DNA of 30,363 nucleotides, from the NCBI GenBank assembly GCA_049999725.1, contig JBNGIS010030270.1, positions 29,000 to 59,362 on the forward strand, written 5' to 3'. Position 1 is the first letter of the stretch; each line of letters starts with the position of its first letter. A program made the position numbers and the translations under genes. This DNA is from Haplomitrium mnioides (taxonomy: Eukaryota; Marchantiophyta; Haplomitriopsida; Calobryales). Under the pieces are notes generated by a model that saw nothing but the letters and a program-made list of their open reading frames with translations, had not been told where the DNA came from and searched no databases. This document shows, piece by piece, positions 1 to 9,495 of the stretch.

Positions 1-206
1 GTTAAGGTTTGCTTCGTACTTTTCCAAGATATCGCAGTAGATCCTTGTAGGAACACGTAGTCTGTTTGTGACTTAGCATCATTGGGGTCTGACAAATACC
101 CTGCATTTGAGAAGCCAGTCAGAACAGGTTTTGTATTGGCTGGAAAAAATAAGCCTAGATCTTTTGTTCCTTGTAGATATCTAAATATGCGTTTTATACC
201 ATTCTA
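1..206 (-). pseudogene. Copia-1 RNase H, N-terminal part, cut by window edge
   Basis: Ribonuclease H would degrade the RNA strand of the RNA-DNA hybrid during reverse transcription. Continuing the RT frame past the TAG at 204-206 gives NGIKRIFRYLQGTKDLGLFF, then GFSNAGYLSDPNDAKSQT and ISWKSTKQTL, a typical copia RT-RNase H junction and RNase H start. The stop replaces the Trp of the usual RHWNGIK motif (TGG to TAG). The first catalytic Asp expected in the GF-D-AGYLSD motif reads Asn here, whereas Copia-3 keeps Asp (GFLDVGYLFD). The remaining catalytic residues lie beyond the left edge. Confidence 0.85.
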
Positions 207-2258
207 ATGTCGTATGGTTGGCTGAGCACTGTGTCTGGCTAAGAGGCTTACAGCAAAGCTGATATCTGAACGAGTTTGGTTGGCCAGGTACAAAAGTGCG
301 CCTATAGCCGATAGATAGGGCTTTTCTGATCCCTGTATTGGTTCATTTTCTCGCCGTTTATGAAACATATCCTTAGTAGGATCTATGGATCGTAAATCTG
401 TTGGAGTACTCACACGTTTAGCATTTTGCATATGGAATTGTTTGAGTATTTTTGTTGTATAAGTAGATTGACTGATAAATATCCCATTGGGGAGATAGTC
501 AAACTGTATGCCGAGACAGTAGCTCGATTTACCGATGTCTTTCATTTCGAAGACTCCCTTTAGTGTTTGAATTGTTTTAGCAATCATATTTTTAGTTCCA
601 AAAATGTTGATATCATCAATATATATCGCTAGAATAACATATTCCTCTTTCTCATGCTTGAGGAATAAGCAAGGAGCTATATCATTGTTTATAAAATTTA
701 ATGCAAGCATCTCTGCCTTGAATCTTTTGTACCAGATTCGACCGCTCTGTTTAAGACCATAAATAGAGCGCAACACCTGTACTGCAAAGGTATTCCTTTG
801 TTTCTTTTGCTGCTATTTTGATTGATTTAGCTGTGGCTGGGCTTTTTCATGTACATTTACTTGAATGTCATGTAGTGTAGATAGTACACTAACCGGTTTT
901 TGCTTATTTTTGGCACTAGGAGTGACTCTATTTGTATTACACCCTTTCCAATGCTCTAAATGAGTCCCATTTGAGTATTCATCAACACTATGTTGAGGTG
1001 GTGTGTAAAGCACACCTTGATCTGTTTGGACTTTAAATCCGGCAGATTCTCCTGGCCCTTTCCAATGCTCAAAAGGAGACCCATTGGAGTATCCATCAGC
1101 AAAAGGCTGATGTGGTGTGTAAAGCACACTCATATCTTGTGGGACTTGAAGTCCTGCAGGTTTTCTTTGCCCCATCCAGCGCTTAGAAGAAGACCCGCTG
1201 GGTAAGCCAACAGCTAGAGGCTGTGGAGATGTGTAAAGCACACTCCATACAGGTGGGACAATAGGTCCTTTATTTGATTTGAACCTCATCCAGTGCTCTA
1301 TAGGAGTCCCGCTGGAAAAACCTTCAGCTAAAGGCTGAGTTTCTGTTTTATACATATTTGCTGCTTGTTGAACTATATGTACATGATGCTTTGTGGTAGA
1401 CATTTGTTTAATGCCAGATAAAAGATCTGGACTTATGCCTTGATGTTTCTCCCCCTGAATGTGAAATCTTATCCTCTGGAGTAACTCTGGGGGTGCCTTC
1501 ATGTAGATTTCTGTATCAAGGATGCCATAAAGGTAGGCTGTTACGACGTCCATTAGGTGTAGGACCAGCTTATGTAGCATAGCAAACGCTATTATGTATC
1601 TGTAAGTTATGGCGTTCATAACTGGAGCATAAGTCGAGTCGTAATCTCTGCCGTATATTTGAGTATAACCTTTGGCGACTAGGCGTGCTTTATATCTAAT
1701 AACTTCACCCTTTGCATTCCTTTTCCGTACAGAAATAAATTTGTAGCCTGTGTATTCTACTCATGGTACTACAAGTATGACTTTGCCAAATACTTGCCTC
1801 TTAATAAGAGAGTCAAGTTCTGAGTTGATTGCTTCTTTCCATAGAGGCCAGTCCTCTCTATTTTGTGCCTCTAGGACTGTGAGTGGTTCTGGTATATCCG
1901 TATTGATTTCTTGTGAAATCAGGAATGCAAAACTGTCATTAATTTCAGTATGGTCTCTTGACCATATTTTACCAGTGTGCATATATTGTATAGAGATTTC
2001 CTCATTATCTGGGCATGTATTAATCTTTGGTATGACTGCTATATAGTCAGCTGTAGGTGTTGTTTCTGGTTGAGGATTTCTTTTCCTTCTTGGATAGGAA
2101 TCCTTAGTTCCAGGGGGTCTGCCTCTCTTTGCTTTTGGTCGTGCATCCGATGCAATGTGTGGAGTCTCTTGAATTCGGGCATGTGTGTTTGCAACTGCAA
2201 TATGTGACCTAGTCACAGTTGCTGCATCATTAAATGCATCGGGTAATTTAGATAATAT
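207..2258 (-). pseudogene. Copia-1 reverse transcriptase with large repeat-bearing insert
   Basis: RNA-dependent DNA polymerase of the element. Upstream is a Lys/Arg-rich linker (about 2070-2160), then the RT start with EAINSELDSLIKRQVFG (about 1775-1830), YKARLVAKGYTQI and motif A (MDVVTAYLYG, near 1525-1555). After IYMKAPPEL comes about 230 codons of insert (see the repeat entries). The RT then resumes with VLRSIYGLKQSGRIWYKRF near 720-775, the catalytic box YIDD near 620-635, and KDIGKSSYCLGIQFDYLPNGIF. The whole stretch keeps one frame, broken only by TGA at 1761-1763 and TAG at 813-815. The insert itself is open for 268 codons together with part of the RT (813-1619). The box is YIDD, not the usual YVDD. 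The RT assignment is certain; the role of the insert is unknown. Confidence 0.9.
870..1358 (-). repeat. 114-bp tandem repeat inside the Copia-1 RT insert
   Basis: Four units of 114 bp (38 codons) in register: about 1358-1245, 1244-1131, 1130-1017 and 1016-903, plus a partial fifth to about 870. Protein units share VLYTP, QPxAxG, SxGSPxEHWKG and a Pro/Gly tail. Each unit carries two short inverted repeats at fixed phase. Hairpin A reads GTGTG-CTTTA-CACAC on the sense strand at 1001-1015 and 1115-1129, with a 4-bp stem at 1230-1242. A changed but fully paired version, TAGTGTA-CTATC-TACACTA, lies at 873-891. Hairpin B reads GGAC-nnnnn-GTCC at 1256-1268 and 1142-1154, with a wobble form at 1028-1040. 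Confidence 0.9.
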
Positions 2259-3560
2259 TTAATTCAAATGTAATATACGTTGGACTTCTTCATTTGCTTG
2301 TTTGGTCCTTGGATCATTATAAAAAATAGCCTTACTGTTCCACTGTAACTGAGATACATTATATATAGCATGTTTCTCTTTTCCCAGATTTAGATAGATA
2401 TCTTCATAAAAAGGACAGTCCTTAAAGCGTGCCTTGTAAACGTCACCAGTGGTGGGTTCTAAGTATCTGATGATGGATGGGTTGTCAAAGCCTATGTAAA
2501 TGCCTTGTTGGCGTTGAGGGCCCATCTTAGTACATTTGGGTCCCAAAATGGGGACCATTACTTGGCAACCAAACGATCTCAGATGTGAGAGGTCTGGTGG
2601 TGTGCCAAAAGCTAAGTGGTATGGGCTGAATGAGTTGTATTCAACTGGTCGATATTTGAGCAATGAAGCTGCGTGTAGTATTGCGTGGCCCCATGCTGTA
2701 GGGGGCAGCTTTGTCTGCATCAGTAAGGATCGAGCTGTAGTTTGCAATTGTTTAATGATAGCTTCTGCCATTCCATTTTGGAAATGTACATATGGGACTG
2801 GATATTGAGCTTCAATCCCTGTAATTAGGCAAAAATTGTCAAATGTTTTGGAGCTAAACTCTCCAGCTCCGTCAACTCTTAGAATTTTAATAGGATTTTC
2901 TGGGAACTGAGCTTTAAGCTTAAGTATGTTCGCCAGAATCCGAGAGAATACCAAATTTCGAGTAGAAAGTAGCGAAATCTGTGACCATTTAGAAGAAGAG
3001 TCTATAATGACTAGAAAAAATTGGAATGGACCACTGGCTGGTCCAATAGGTCCACAAATGTTGGCGTTTAGTTGTTCTAAAAACTGTGGAATTTTATAAA
3101 GTGTTTTGGAGATAGCTGGTCTCGTGGTGAATTTTCCTTGAGAGCATGCCATACAGGGTTCTTGCATACAAGGAGAACTCGCAGTAGCTGGTATCCCTGT
3201 AGAATTTTTGTAGATTCTCCTGTATATAGTAGAACCTGGGTGCCCTAGTCTTTTGTGCCACACAACAGTAATAGTCTTAGAATTTGATTCAACATAATAT
3301 GAATGAATTTGAGTGATATATAGGCCTGGAGGTATTGATGGCAATATTTCAGCAATTTTTGGACCTTTCTGAGTTTGCTGTAGTAAAAAGAGAACTTCTT
3401 TGTTCTCAGGTATATTGGTTTGAATATGTAGATTATTCTCTCGAATGTCTTGAAAACTTATTAGATTTCGTGTAGCTGATGGTGCATATATAGCAGCAGT
3501 AATTTTGAGGATTGTTCTTCTAGGAAAAATTACTATTGATGGACCGTAGCCTTCCTCAAG
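2259..3560 (-). pseudogene. Copia-1 integrase
   Basis: Would join element cDNA to host DNA. The frame starts after the frameshift near 3561-3567 and runs to TAA at 2259-2261. An N-terminal gag-pre-integrase zinc region shows H30-X4-H35 and C64-X2-C67 (numbering from the Met at 3344). The core shows the second Asp in LRVDGAGEF (D158) and the Glu in NGMAEAI (E194), with the expected 35-residue spacing. The first catalytic Asp is Asn (N95, codon 3060-3062, in NANICGP), whereas Copia-2 has Asp at this place (IDVYGP). Thus even an in-frame version would be dead. The C-terminal FGC, GIYIGFDNPS and YLEPTTGDVY blocks are the usual copia integrase tail. Confidence 0.9.
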
Positions 3561-3715
3561 TTTTTTTGTCCAGTAATTGTTGTTATAATTCTGGATGAGG
3601 GTATAATTTTAGTAAAATATTTATGATCCCTTAAGATGGTATGAGATGTGCCACTATCCAGTATACAATTACTGTTGTAGTCTGCAGTGCCTTGGTAGGC
3701 TTGTTGGATTGTCAT
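3533..3715 (-). pseudogene. Copia-1 aspartic protease
   Basis: Would cleave the Gag-Pol polyprotein. The active-site motif is CILDSGTSHTIL (Asp-Ser-Gly), followed by YFTKIIPSS and ITGQ, matching the Copia-2 protease block by block. The frame is lost in a run of seven A (3561-3567); the neighbouring frame continues with LEEGYGPS and the integrase linker. In Copia-2 the same region is continuous without a shift, so this is decay, not a programmed shift. Confidence 0.85.
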
Positions 3716-4786
3716 ATGAGTTTCTGGAGTTACAGGTGAACTTCTGTATTCTGTGAGATCATGGTTTAATTCCAGGAAATTTCCTTGGGGTCGTTGATTT
3801 TGAGGTAGACTATTGTAATATAATCTCGCTAGATGATTCGGTACTCGACAAGTTAGTTTAACATGGCCTACTGTACCGCATCTAAAGCATTTCTTAGTTC
3901 CAGTATTATTATGATCTGTCTTGGGTTTAAAATTTCCTCTTCCTCTGCCTCATCCTCGAAAGGAACCACGATTGTTCCATTCTGGTCTATTTTGTGTTTG
4001 ATCTGGATTTCTGGTTTTGTATGTAGAGGTATAATTTCTTCCTAGGTTGCTGCCTCCTCTTCCTCTGTAGGTTTGTCTCCCCCTTAATGCATCTCTGCCT
4101 CTGTATGCCCCTCTGTGGCTGAATGCACCCCTTCGACTGTATGCACCTTTTTGACTGGTGCTAGCATAATATGTGGATGCTGCATTTGGTCTGTGGGGAT
4201 GTGGTAGAGTGCCAGGGGGTCTAGACTTAGAATTTTCGAGTAGCATGATCTGGTGTTTCTCATCTAATAGCATATGTGCTATTAGTTGGGAGTACTGTTG
4301 GAAATTCATATTACGGTATTGGGTAGCCAAGATCAAGTTGGTGGCATGAAAGGTGGAAAGTGTTTTTTCGATTTGTTCAGCATCATCCACTGGATGTCCA
4401 CAAACTGCTAGTTGTGATACAATGCGAAATAGTTCGCTATTGTATTCAGCAATAGTCTTATGGTCCTGTACCTTTAAATTGATCCAATCGTGGCGTGCAG
4501 CAGGTAAAGTTATATTTCTCATATGATCGAATCTGTTTTTGAGAGAATCCCATAGGATCCTTGGATTGTATTCATTCAGGTACTGCAATTTTAACAGTTC
4601 TGTTAAGTGATGTCTGATTAATATGAGTGCTCTGGCTTTATCCTGCAGAGAAGGGCCAACATCTGTGAGGATAGTGTCTTGTAAATTTTGTGCATTTAGA
4701 TGGGCCTCCATATCGAGGCTCCAAGAAAGGTAATTGGCTCCATCTATAGCCAATGGTTGAAAGTGTAATTTGTCAATGTTATTCAT
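3716..4786 (-). pseudogene. Copia-1 Gag with CCHC zinc knuckle
   Basis: Structural capsid and nucleocapsid protein. I choose the Met at 4786 (MNNIDKLHFQPL) because Copia-2 Gag starts at the matching place (MASVESLKFQTL); the open frame itself reaches 4882. Blocks GANYLSWSLDMEAHL, ALILIRHHL, YNPRILWDSL, EYNSELFRIVSQL and EQIEKTLSTF are typical of copia Gag (UBN2/retrotran_gag type). A basic Arg/Gly-rich tail (RGRDALRGRQTYRGRGG) follows. The frame then hits TGA at 3950-3952, apparently CGA to TGA in an RGRGR stretch. After it, a perfect CX2CX4HX4C knuckle (CFRCGTVGHVKLTC) is at 3848-3889 in the same frame. Confidence 0.9.
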
Positions 4787-5490
4787 ATTAATATGAGGTG
4801 ATCTGTGTGGGTCTTGACTATTGTTTATTCTTATTATTTTCTGTGCAAATAATTTGCTATGGATAGTTGGATGGATAACCAAGAAAGTTTGGTCTGGTGT
4901 ATTCTATTCTGAAGGTAAGAATAATCAGTTTGTGCTTTTGTGAAAAGAAAAAAAATTAATTATTATCTTTGGTTGGTTTTTAGAATGTAGGAGAATGCTG
5001 GCTATTTGTATTAGTTAGTTACTGTTTAGTGCATATAATGAAATTATAACTTATTTTATTATTCTGTGCAGGATGACTGAAATATGAGAAAAAAAATTAG
5101 TAAACTGTTATGCTTGAATGGTTTTGTCTCTTTAATAGATTAATAGATTAGAATTGAATCAATTTTTGGAGGATTTTCTATTAATTAAAATAGAAGATTG
5201 TTTATATTAGAATATTGTGTAAATTTTATAGGAGGCTTAGCTTCATGTGCAGGGATAATCTGATTCAAATTCGTAAATGCTTTCGTTCCACTTCTGTCTA
5301 TAAATATTCAGGCGTTGGTCACCCAAAGGCTGCATCCTCTTAAATGAAATATGTTTTCTCCCTCGTGCGATCGCGCATACGAAATAAAGAAATTTTTTTT
5401 CTTTTTTTTTGTTATTGATTTTCGAATGTTGTGGTATTTTAAAAAAAAATTAATAGAAACAAAATGTGTAGCTGGATCATGCCGATAACG
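4787..5490 (-). other. Copia-1 untranslated leader between LTR and gag
   Basis: AT-rich, no gene seen. The end next to the LTR reads ACACGTTATCGGCATGA on the minus strand, closely matching the start of the Copia-2 leader (ACACGTTTTCAGCACGA at 22809-22825). There is no TGG-type complement of a tRNA 3' CCA end here. The leader is about 0.7 kb, against 2 kb in Copia-2. Confidence 0.7.
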
Positions 5491-5562
5491 TGTTGTGATT
5501 CAGATTTAAGACACATGCAACCTCCAATCTCCCACTTGTATATATATAAGTGGTTGTAACCA
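5491..5562 (-). repeat. Probable 5' LTR of Copia-1 (about 72 bp, outer boundary uncertain)
   Basis: On the minus strand the stretch starts TGGTTACAACC and ends AATCACAACA, directly followed by the ACACGTT motif. It contains a hairpin with a TA-rich loop (CCACTT/AAGTGG around TATATATATA), like the GGG/CCC hairpin with a TA loop at the start of the Copia-2 LTR. The inner end is supported by comparison with Copia-2. The outer end is my best guess, as the partner LTR is not in the window. Confidence 0.45.
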
Positions 5563-6990
5563 CTTTACCTTCTAACTCTAGTTAGATATAACTAACCCTA
5601 GTTAAGTTAGCCTTGGTTTACAAAATGTATGACATTAGTAGAGAAAACATCATCAATACCTACTAAATCTCAAGTAGAATTATTTGAAGTTGAGTTTCAA
5701 CAATGACCATATTGATTAGTTTGTACTAAAGTTGACAAGTATAATTTTTTAGACTTTAGACAACTATATGTTGCATTTATTCTAGTTCAATATAGAAGAT
5801 ATTCTAACAAGATTGATTATGAGAATTAAAAAAAAAATTATACATTTATTTATAATACACATTATCTCATTGGAGTTGTGATGTATGTTGGGATTGTTGG
5901 GATAATACACATAACTATGAATTGCACAATAGCAAACAAAACTTTCTTGAGAGCATATGATTGAGATGGTATATGATTGCTAAGAAAACTAAATATATGA
6001 GCCATCTTTTCATCGAGCTTATCCAACAACTTTTGCCATTATATTAATTAAGACTTCTAAACTACATATGTTGGTGATAATTATACGACAATAATGTAAT
6101 AATGCAATAAGATTTGCAACAAGTTTGCAGTGGATGGTGTACATTTTGCCTTTTATTTATACAACACTATAATGTTATAGAAAAATTGTAAGTTTTTCTT
6201 GAATGAGATAAACTCAACTATATTCTTCACTATCAAAAATATGTTGCATATATGTAATATGACTACTATGTAACTATTGCCTTATGGGACAATATATTCA
6301 ACTTGATCTATCAACTCAATCTCATTGGTTTTTTAATTGTAGTAGTGAGTACACCACTTATATTTGGTATATGTAGTATTGCCCTCTAAAATGCTATAAT
6401 CTCTAATCTAAATATTATATCGACCATGAATCTCTCTTGTTAATCTTTGATACATAAAGTACAATTTTTAGTACATATTATTCAATAAAATTTCATGACT
6501 TTGCATTCATGTTTTTACATCCATGTTTTACTACTTGTTTTAGGAGATAACTATCTTGTTCATCAAACAAGTAGTAAATCCAATCACATAACAATAGGAG
6601 ACACTTATTAGGGTTTCAAACAACAACTCAATTTACTTTTCAATTTAGTTACACTACAACTTTACTATTTGTTTTATGAACAAATACTTGTCTTCCAAAA
6701 CATTGCTTGTTTCAGCAACACTAGGATTTACTTTGCAATTTGGTTACAATACAAGGTGGATGAGTTATCTATATGTATCTATGGTACTACTTGTGAGAAA
6801 GCTTGTGAGGTGAATTCTTTTCGTGCAAGAAGCATTAACTCAAACTCTAAATACTAAATGCAACCTCTTAATGAGTTATGTGATCCAAATGTAGCATCCA
6901 ACATACTTCCCTTTTGCTACAACAACATCTCATGGCATTCATGGTGATATTGAATTCATATTCAAGTCTACTTGTGCCCTCGGATGAGAC
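5563..6990. other. AT-rich intergenic DNA, no recognisable gene
   Basis: No reading frame with a known motif. A palindrome AAGTGGTT-GT-AACCACTT (5548-5565) overlaps the Copia-1 LTR edge. A 14-bp perfect inverted repeat (TTTACTACTTGTTT) has arms at 6527-6540 and 6565-6578, spacer 24 bp. It could be the remains of an older element. Confidence 0.5.
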
Positions 6991-7190
6991 GGAGTGGAGT
7001 CGAGTAGAGTAGAGTAGAGTAGAGTATGCAATTGCAAGGAGAGGCGAAGAAAAGAGAAGAGAAGAGAAACGTTGAGAAGAGGGAGGCTGGGTTCTTCATG
7101 ATCCCGTTATGGGAATCTTTTTCAAACGAAGGAAGGGAAGGGAAGGGAAGGCAAGGCAAGGCAAGGCAAGGGAAGGGAAGAGGAGAAGGG
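6991..7190. repeat. Pentanucleotide repeat cluster
   Basis: GAGTA units (6991-7026), GAGAA units (about 7051-7069) and GGGAA/GGCAA units (about 7130-7190) follow each other. The short open frames here are products of the repeats on both strands and are not genes. Confidence 0.85.
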
Positions 7191-7820
7191 GGGCTCACGA
7201 GTGAGCTGGGGCGCTGCAATGTAGGGAGGGAATCTTAGAGAAATCTATTGAACGCGGATCGTGACGTGAGCTGGCCACCGCATTGCTGGGGACAGACGAA
7301 CCATTATCCTCCACGTACAACGTGCGCCGGAAGCAGAGCCCTAGGCGCCGCACGCTCGCCTCGCCATTTTCGTGAACAAGACCTCACCTTCTTTCCCTGC
7401 TTGCCGTAAAAAACCCCTTTTTACCGCGAGTTGGCCCGTGCAATAACGCGGTCTCGACGACCTGTTCGCCCGTCTGCCACGCGCCGTGATCTCGTTTGCA
7501 CCCTGTAATTGTCCATGCACCATGCATCCCTGTACACGTAGTGGATGCATGTATGTATGTATGGGTGAGAACGCGATGTGAAATATATATTGCGGTAGTC
7601 GCAGCGACGGCGAAGCCATTGGTCCACTCCTCACGCTCCCCTTCTCCTCTCAGGTAACAATGTTTTTTCATTTGCCTCCTTTGTTTCTTTCGGTAAATTT
7701 TCAAGATTCCCTTCTATTCTCGGGTAGTGGGTAATATTACTGTAATCAATTGCCACCTTGTTTCTTTTGGTAACATTTCAAGATTCCCTTCTTTAATTCG
7801 TGAGGGAGTAAGGAACGCGA
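7191..7820. other. Non-coding DNA upstream of the LBD gene, with a local duplication
   Basis: No gene recognised. It contains an inverted repeat CATGCATCC (7521-7529)/GGATGCATG (7543-7551) followed by ATGT units. It also holds a direct duplication of about 43 bp (7672-7715 and 7751-7792), sharing TTTCAAGATTCCCTTCT. CAG/GTAAC at 7651-7658 could be a donor of a 5'-UTR intron of the LBD gene, but nothing proves it. Confidence 0.5.
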
Positions 7821-8341
7821 GTGGGTAGCTGCTGCTGCCTTCTTTCCTCCCTTCCTTCCTTCCCTTCGCTTCCCTTCCTTTCTCTCGTCTGCCCGCCTTC
7901 GCTTTCGTTTCTTCCTTCCTGCCTGGGCCGCGGCCGATCCAAGATCCCTTTGCAGTGCAGTGCAGTGCAGTGCTGTGCTGCAGCTTGTTGCGCGAGCGAG
8001 CTTTCTGTGTCTTGTGTGTGGGCCCTTCCTTCCTTGCCACACAGCTTTCTTACTGCTTACACTCCCGTAATCCATACTGTTTTTATACGATATATGTCGG
8101 CGCGATTACTCTTTCTCTCTTGTTAGAGTAACTGGCATCCGTGTTTGTTGAGCGACCGCTAGCACAGTTCACGGCCTGCTTGCTCTCTTGACGGGTCGAG
8201 ACGAGACGAGACGAGCCTGCGCAAGTGGTGCTAGTATTTGTATCTGTTTAGCATCTCCTCCGTCGCATTTCTCGCTCTTGTCTGCCTTTGCCTTTGAGGC
8301 GTGTGCTGACCTCCCCTCCCCTTCCCTCCCCTCCCTCGTTC
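7821..8341. repeat. CT-rich tract with several microsatellites
   Basis: CTTCC runs (about 7840-7925), TGCAG units (7951-7982), GACGA units (8195-8215) and CTCCC-type runs (8311-8338). Such pyrimidine-rich DNA on the coding strand is common in plant promoters and 5' leaders. The open frames across it on both strands are low-complexity and not credible proteins. Confidence 0.75.
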
Positions 8342-9495
8342 TCCTGCCCAAATATACCTGCGTGTTTTACTCGGCAAGCTATCCATGGTTACCCCGTCCG
8401 TTTTCCTTGCAAATGGTGTGGCGTGAAGCGATTTGCCTCGCGGAGCGCATTTTCTCGGGGTTTCTCACAGCTTTCTGACTATGGATGGATTGCACAATTC
8501 GAGGATGCGAATGTAAATGACAGCAAGGTTGGAATGTAGGTGTTGATATCGGGCTGGAATTTGTGTCTCTCTTTGTTGTCGGGTGGAGGATTGGATCCCC
8601 AGCTCCTAATTGAGATCTTACCATGAGATAAATCGACTGCCTGGTTCCGGAGCATGAGTAGGTACGTGTGCAAGTTGCTTGTTGAACCTCGTATCTTCGA
8701 TAGGCGTTGTTGACTCCGGCACTCAGATTGTAGACACGGGACGATTGGTACTGACCATTCATCGATGGGTTGGGGAATGCCTGAAAGTGCCTGAAAGTCT
8801 TTCTATGGCTCCTGCTGTGATTATGATCATCATTGATATTTTTGTCAAAACTGTGCGTATGTGTTTCTCATCTCGTATGAGTTTCGTCATTCTAGCGTTA
8901 TTGCTGTTGTGCCTGTACAGTACCGTTGACTGTGTTTGCCATCCGGGGCGGCCTGTTATGTACAGCTCCGTGGAGCGTTTCGTTTGAACTCGTGTATCCC
9001 ACTTGCACTAAGTTTTTTTGTTGTTTCTAGAGACCTGATGCCCTGGTCGGTCTCACCCACAACACTCCATTTTCATAGCACAGCCTCGTTGGTGTACACC
9101 TGGACCGGGTTCTTGAGAAAGTCAAGAGTGAGACTAAAACGCTACTGTGAATCTATTTTCGCACATGCTGTTTTGATAGCTTCTTTGAACGAGCAGAATG
9201 GCTGCTGCTTTCGTGGCACTTCTGTTTCGTCGCGGAACGAGATAATCAGATGGCCCTAAAAATCCCATTCGTTTTCTCCCGTGTTACAGTTGGAGAGGCT
9301 ATTTGTATTCTATGCAGATGTCTTGCGTGTGAGTTCGTCAAGCGCATTGATGTCGTAATCAGCAGATCTTGTTCTCATTTCCATGTGTTTGAAGGGCTTT
9401 TGGGGTTTGGGATACAGTAGTATTGTGTTGTGGTGGTTGCATGAGTTTGTGGTACTGCAATAGCACTGACATGCTTGACGTTGACTTAAATAGAG
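8342..9495 (+). promoter_or_regulatory. Upstream and likely 5' leader region of the LBD gene
   Basis: About 1.15 kb without a recognisable protein, directly before the LBD start. I see no clear TATA box. TATTCTATGCAG at about 9306-9317 has the form of a 3' splice site and could end a leader intron. Both the promoter position and any splicing are guesses. Confidence 0.35.

Larger units (their letters stand above)
1..5562 (-). mobile_element. Copia-1: decayed Ty1/copia LTR retrotransposon, 3' end outside window
   Basis: The minus strand reads in copia order: LTR and leader (right end), gag with CCHC knuckle, aspartic protease, integrase, reverse transcriptase, RNase H. Integrase lies before RT, which defines Ty1/copia as opposed to Ty3/gypsy. 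Gag and protease share one frame. After a frameshift in an A-run near 3561-3567, integrase through RNase H are all in a second frame, interrupted by in-frame stops at 2259-2261, 1761-1763, 813-815 and 204-206; gag has one more at 3950-3952. The rest of RNase H, the polypurine tract and the second LTR lie left of base 1. The element is nearly full length but inactive. Its nearest relatives in the window are Copia-2 (22704 onward) and Copia-3 (14512-22703). Confidence 0.93.

Noticed and set aside
870-1358. CRISPR-like array (regular repeats with hairpins)
   Set aside because: Units are contiguous tandem repeats in an open reading frame without unique spacers, within a plant retroelement.
1480-1490. 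RT insert as a simple spliceosomal intron
   Set aside because: CTTTGCAG near 783-790 (minus strand) could be an acceptor, but I see no convincing donor at the matching place, and the Copia-1 insert is open for more than 200 codons. RNA data would decide.
3561-3567. Programmed ribosomal frameshift between protease and integrase of Copia-1 at an A7 run
   Set aside because: Copia-2 reads protease and integrase in one continuous frame at the same place, so the shift is most simply a slippage mutation in a dead copy.
7026-8539. Many open frames on both strands upstream of the LBD gene
   Set aside because: They are translations of GA/CT-rich microsatellites and are present in several frames at once.
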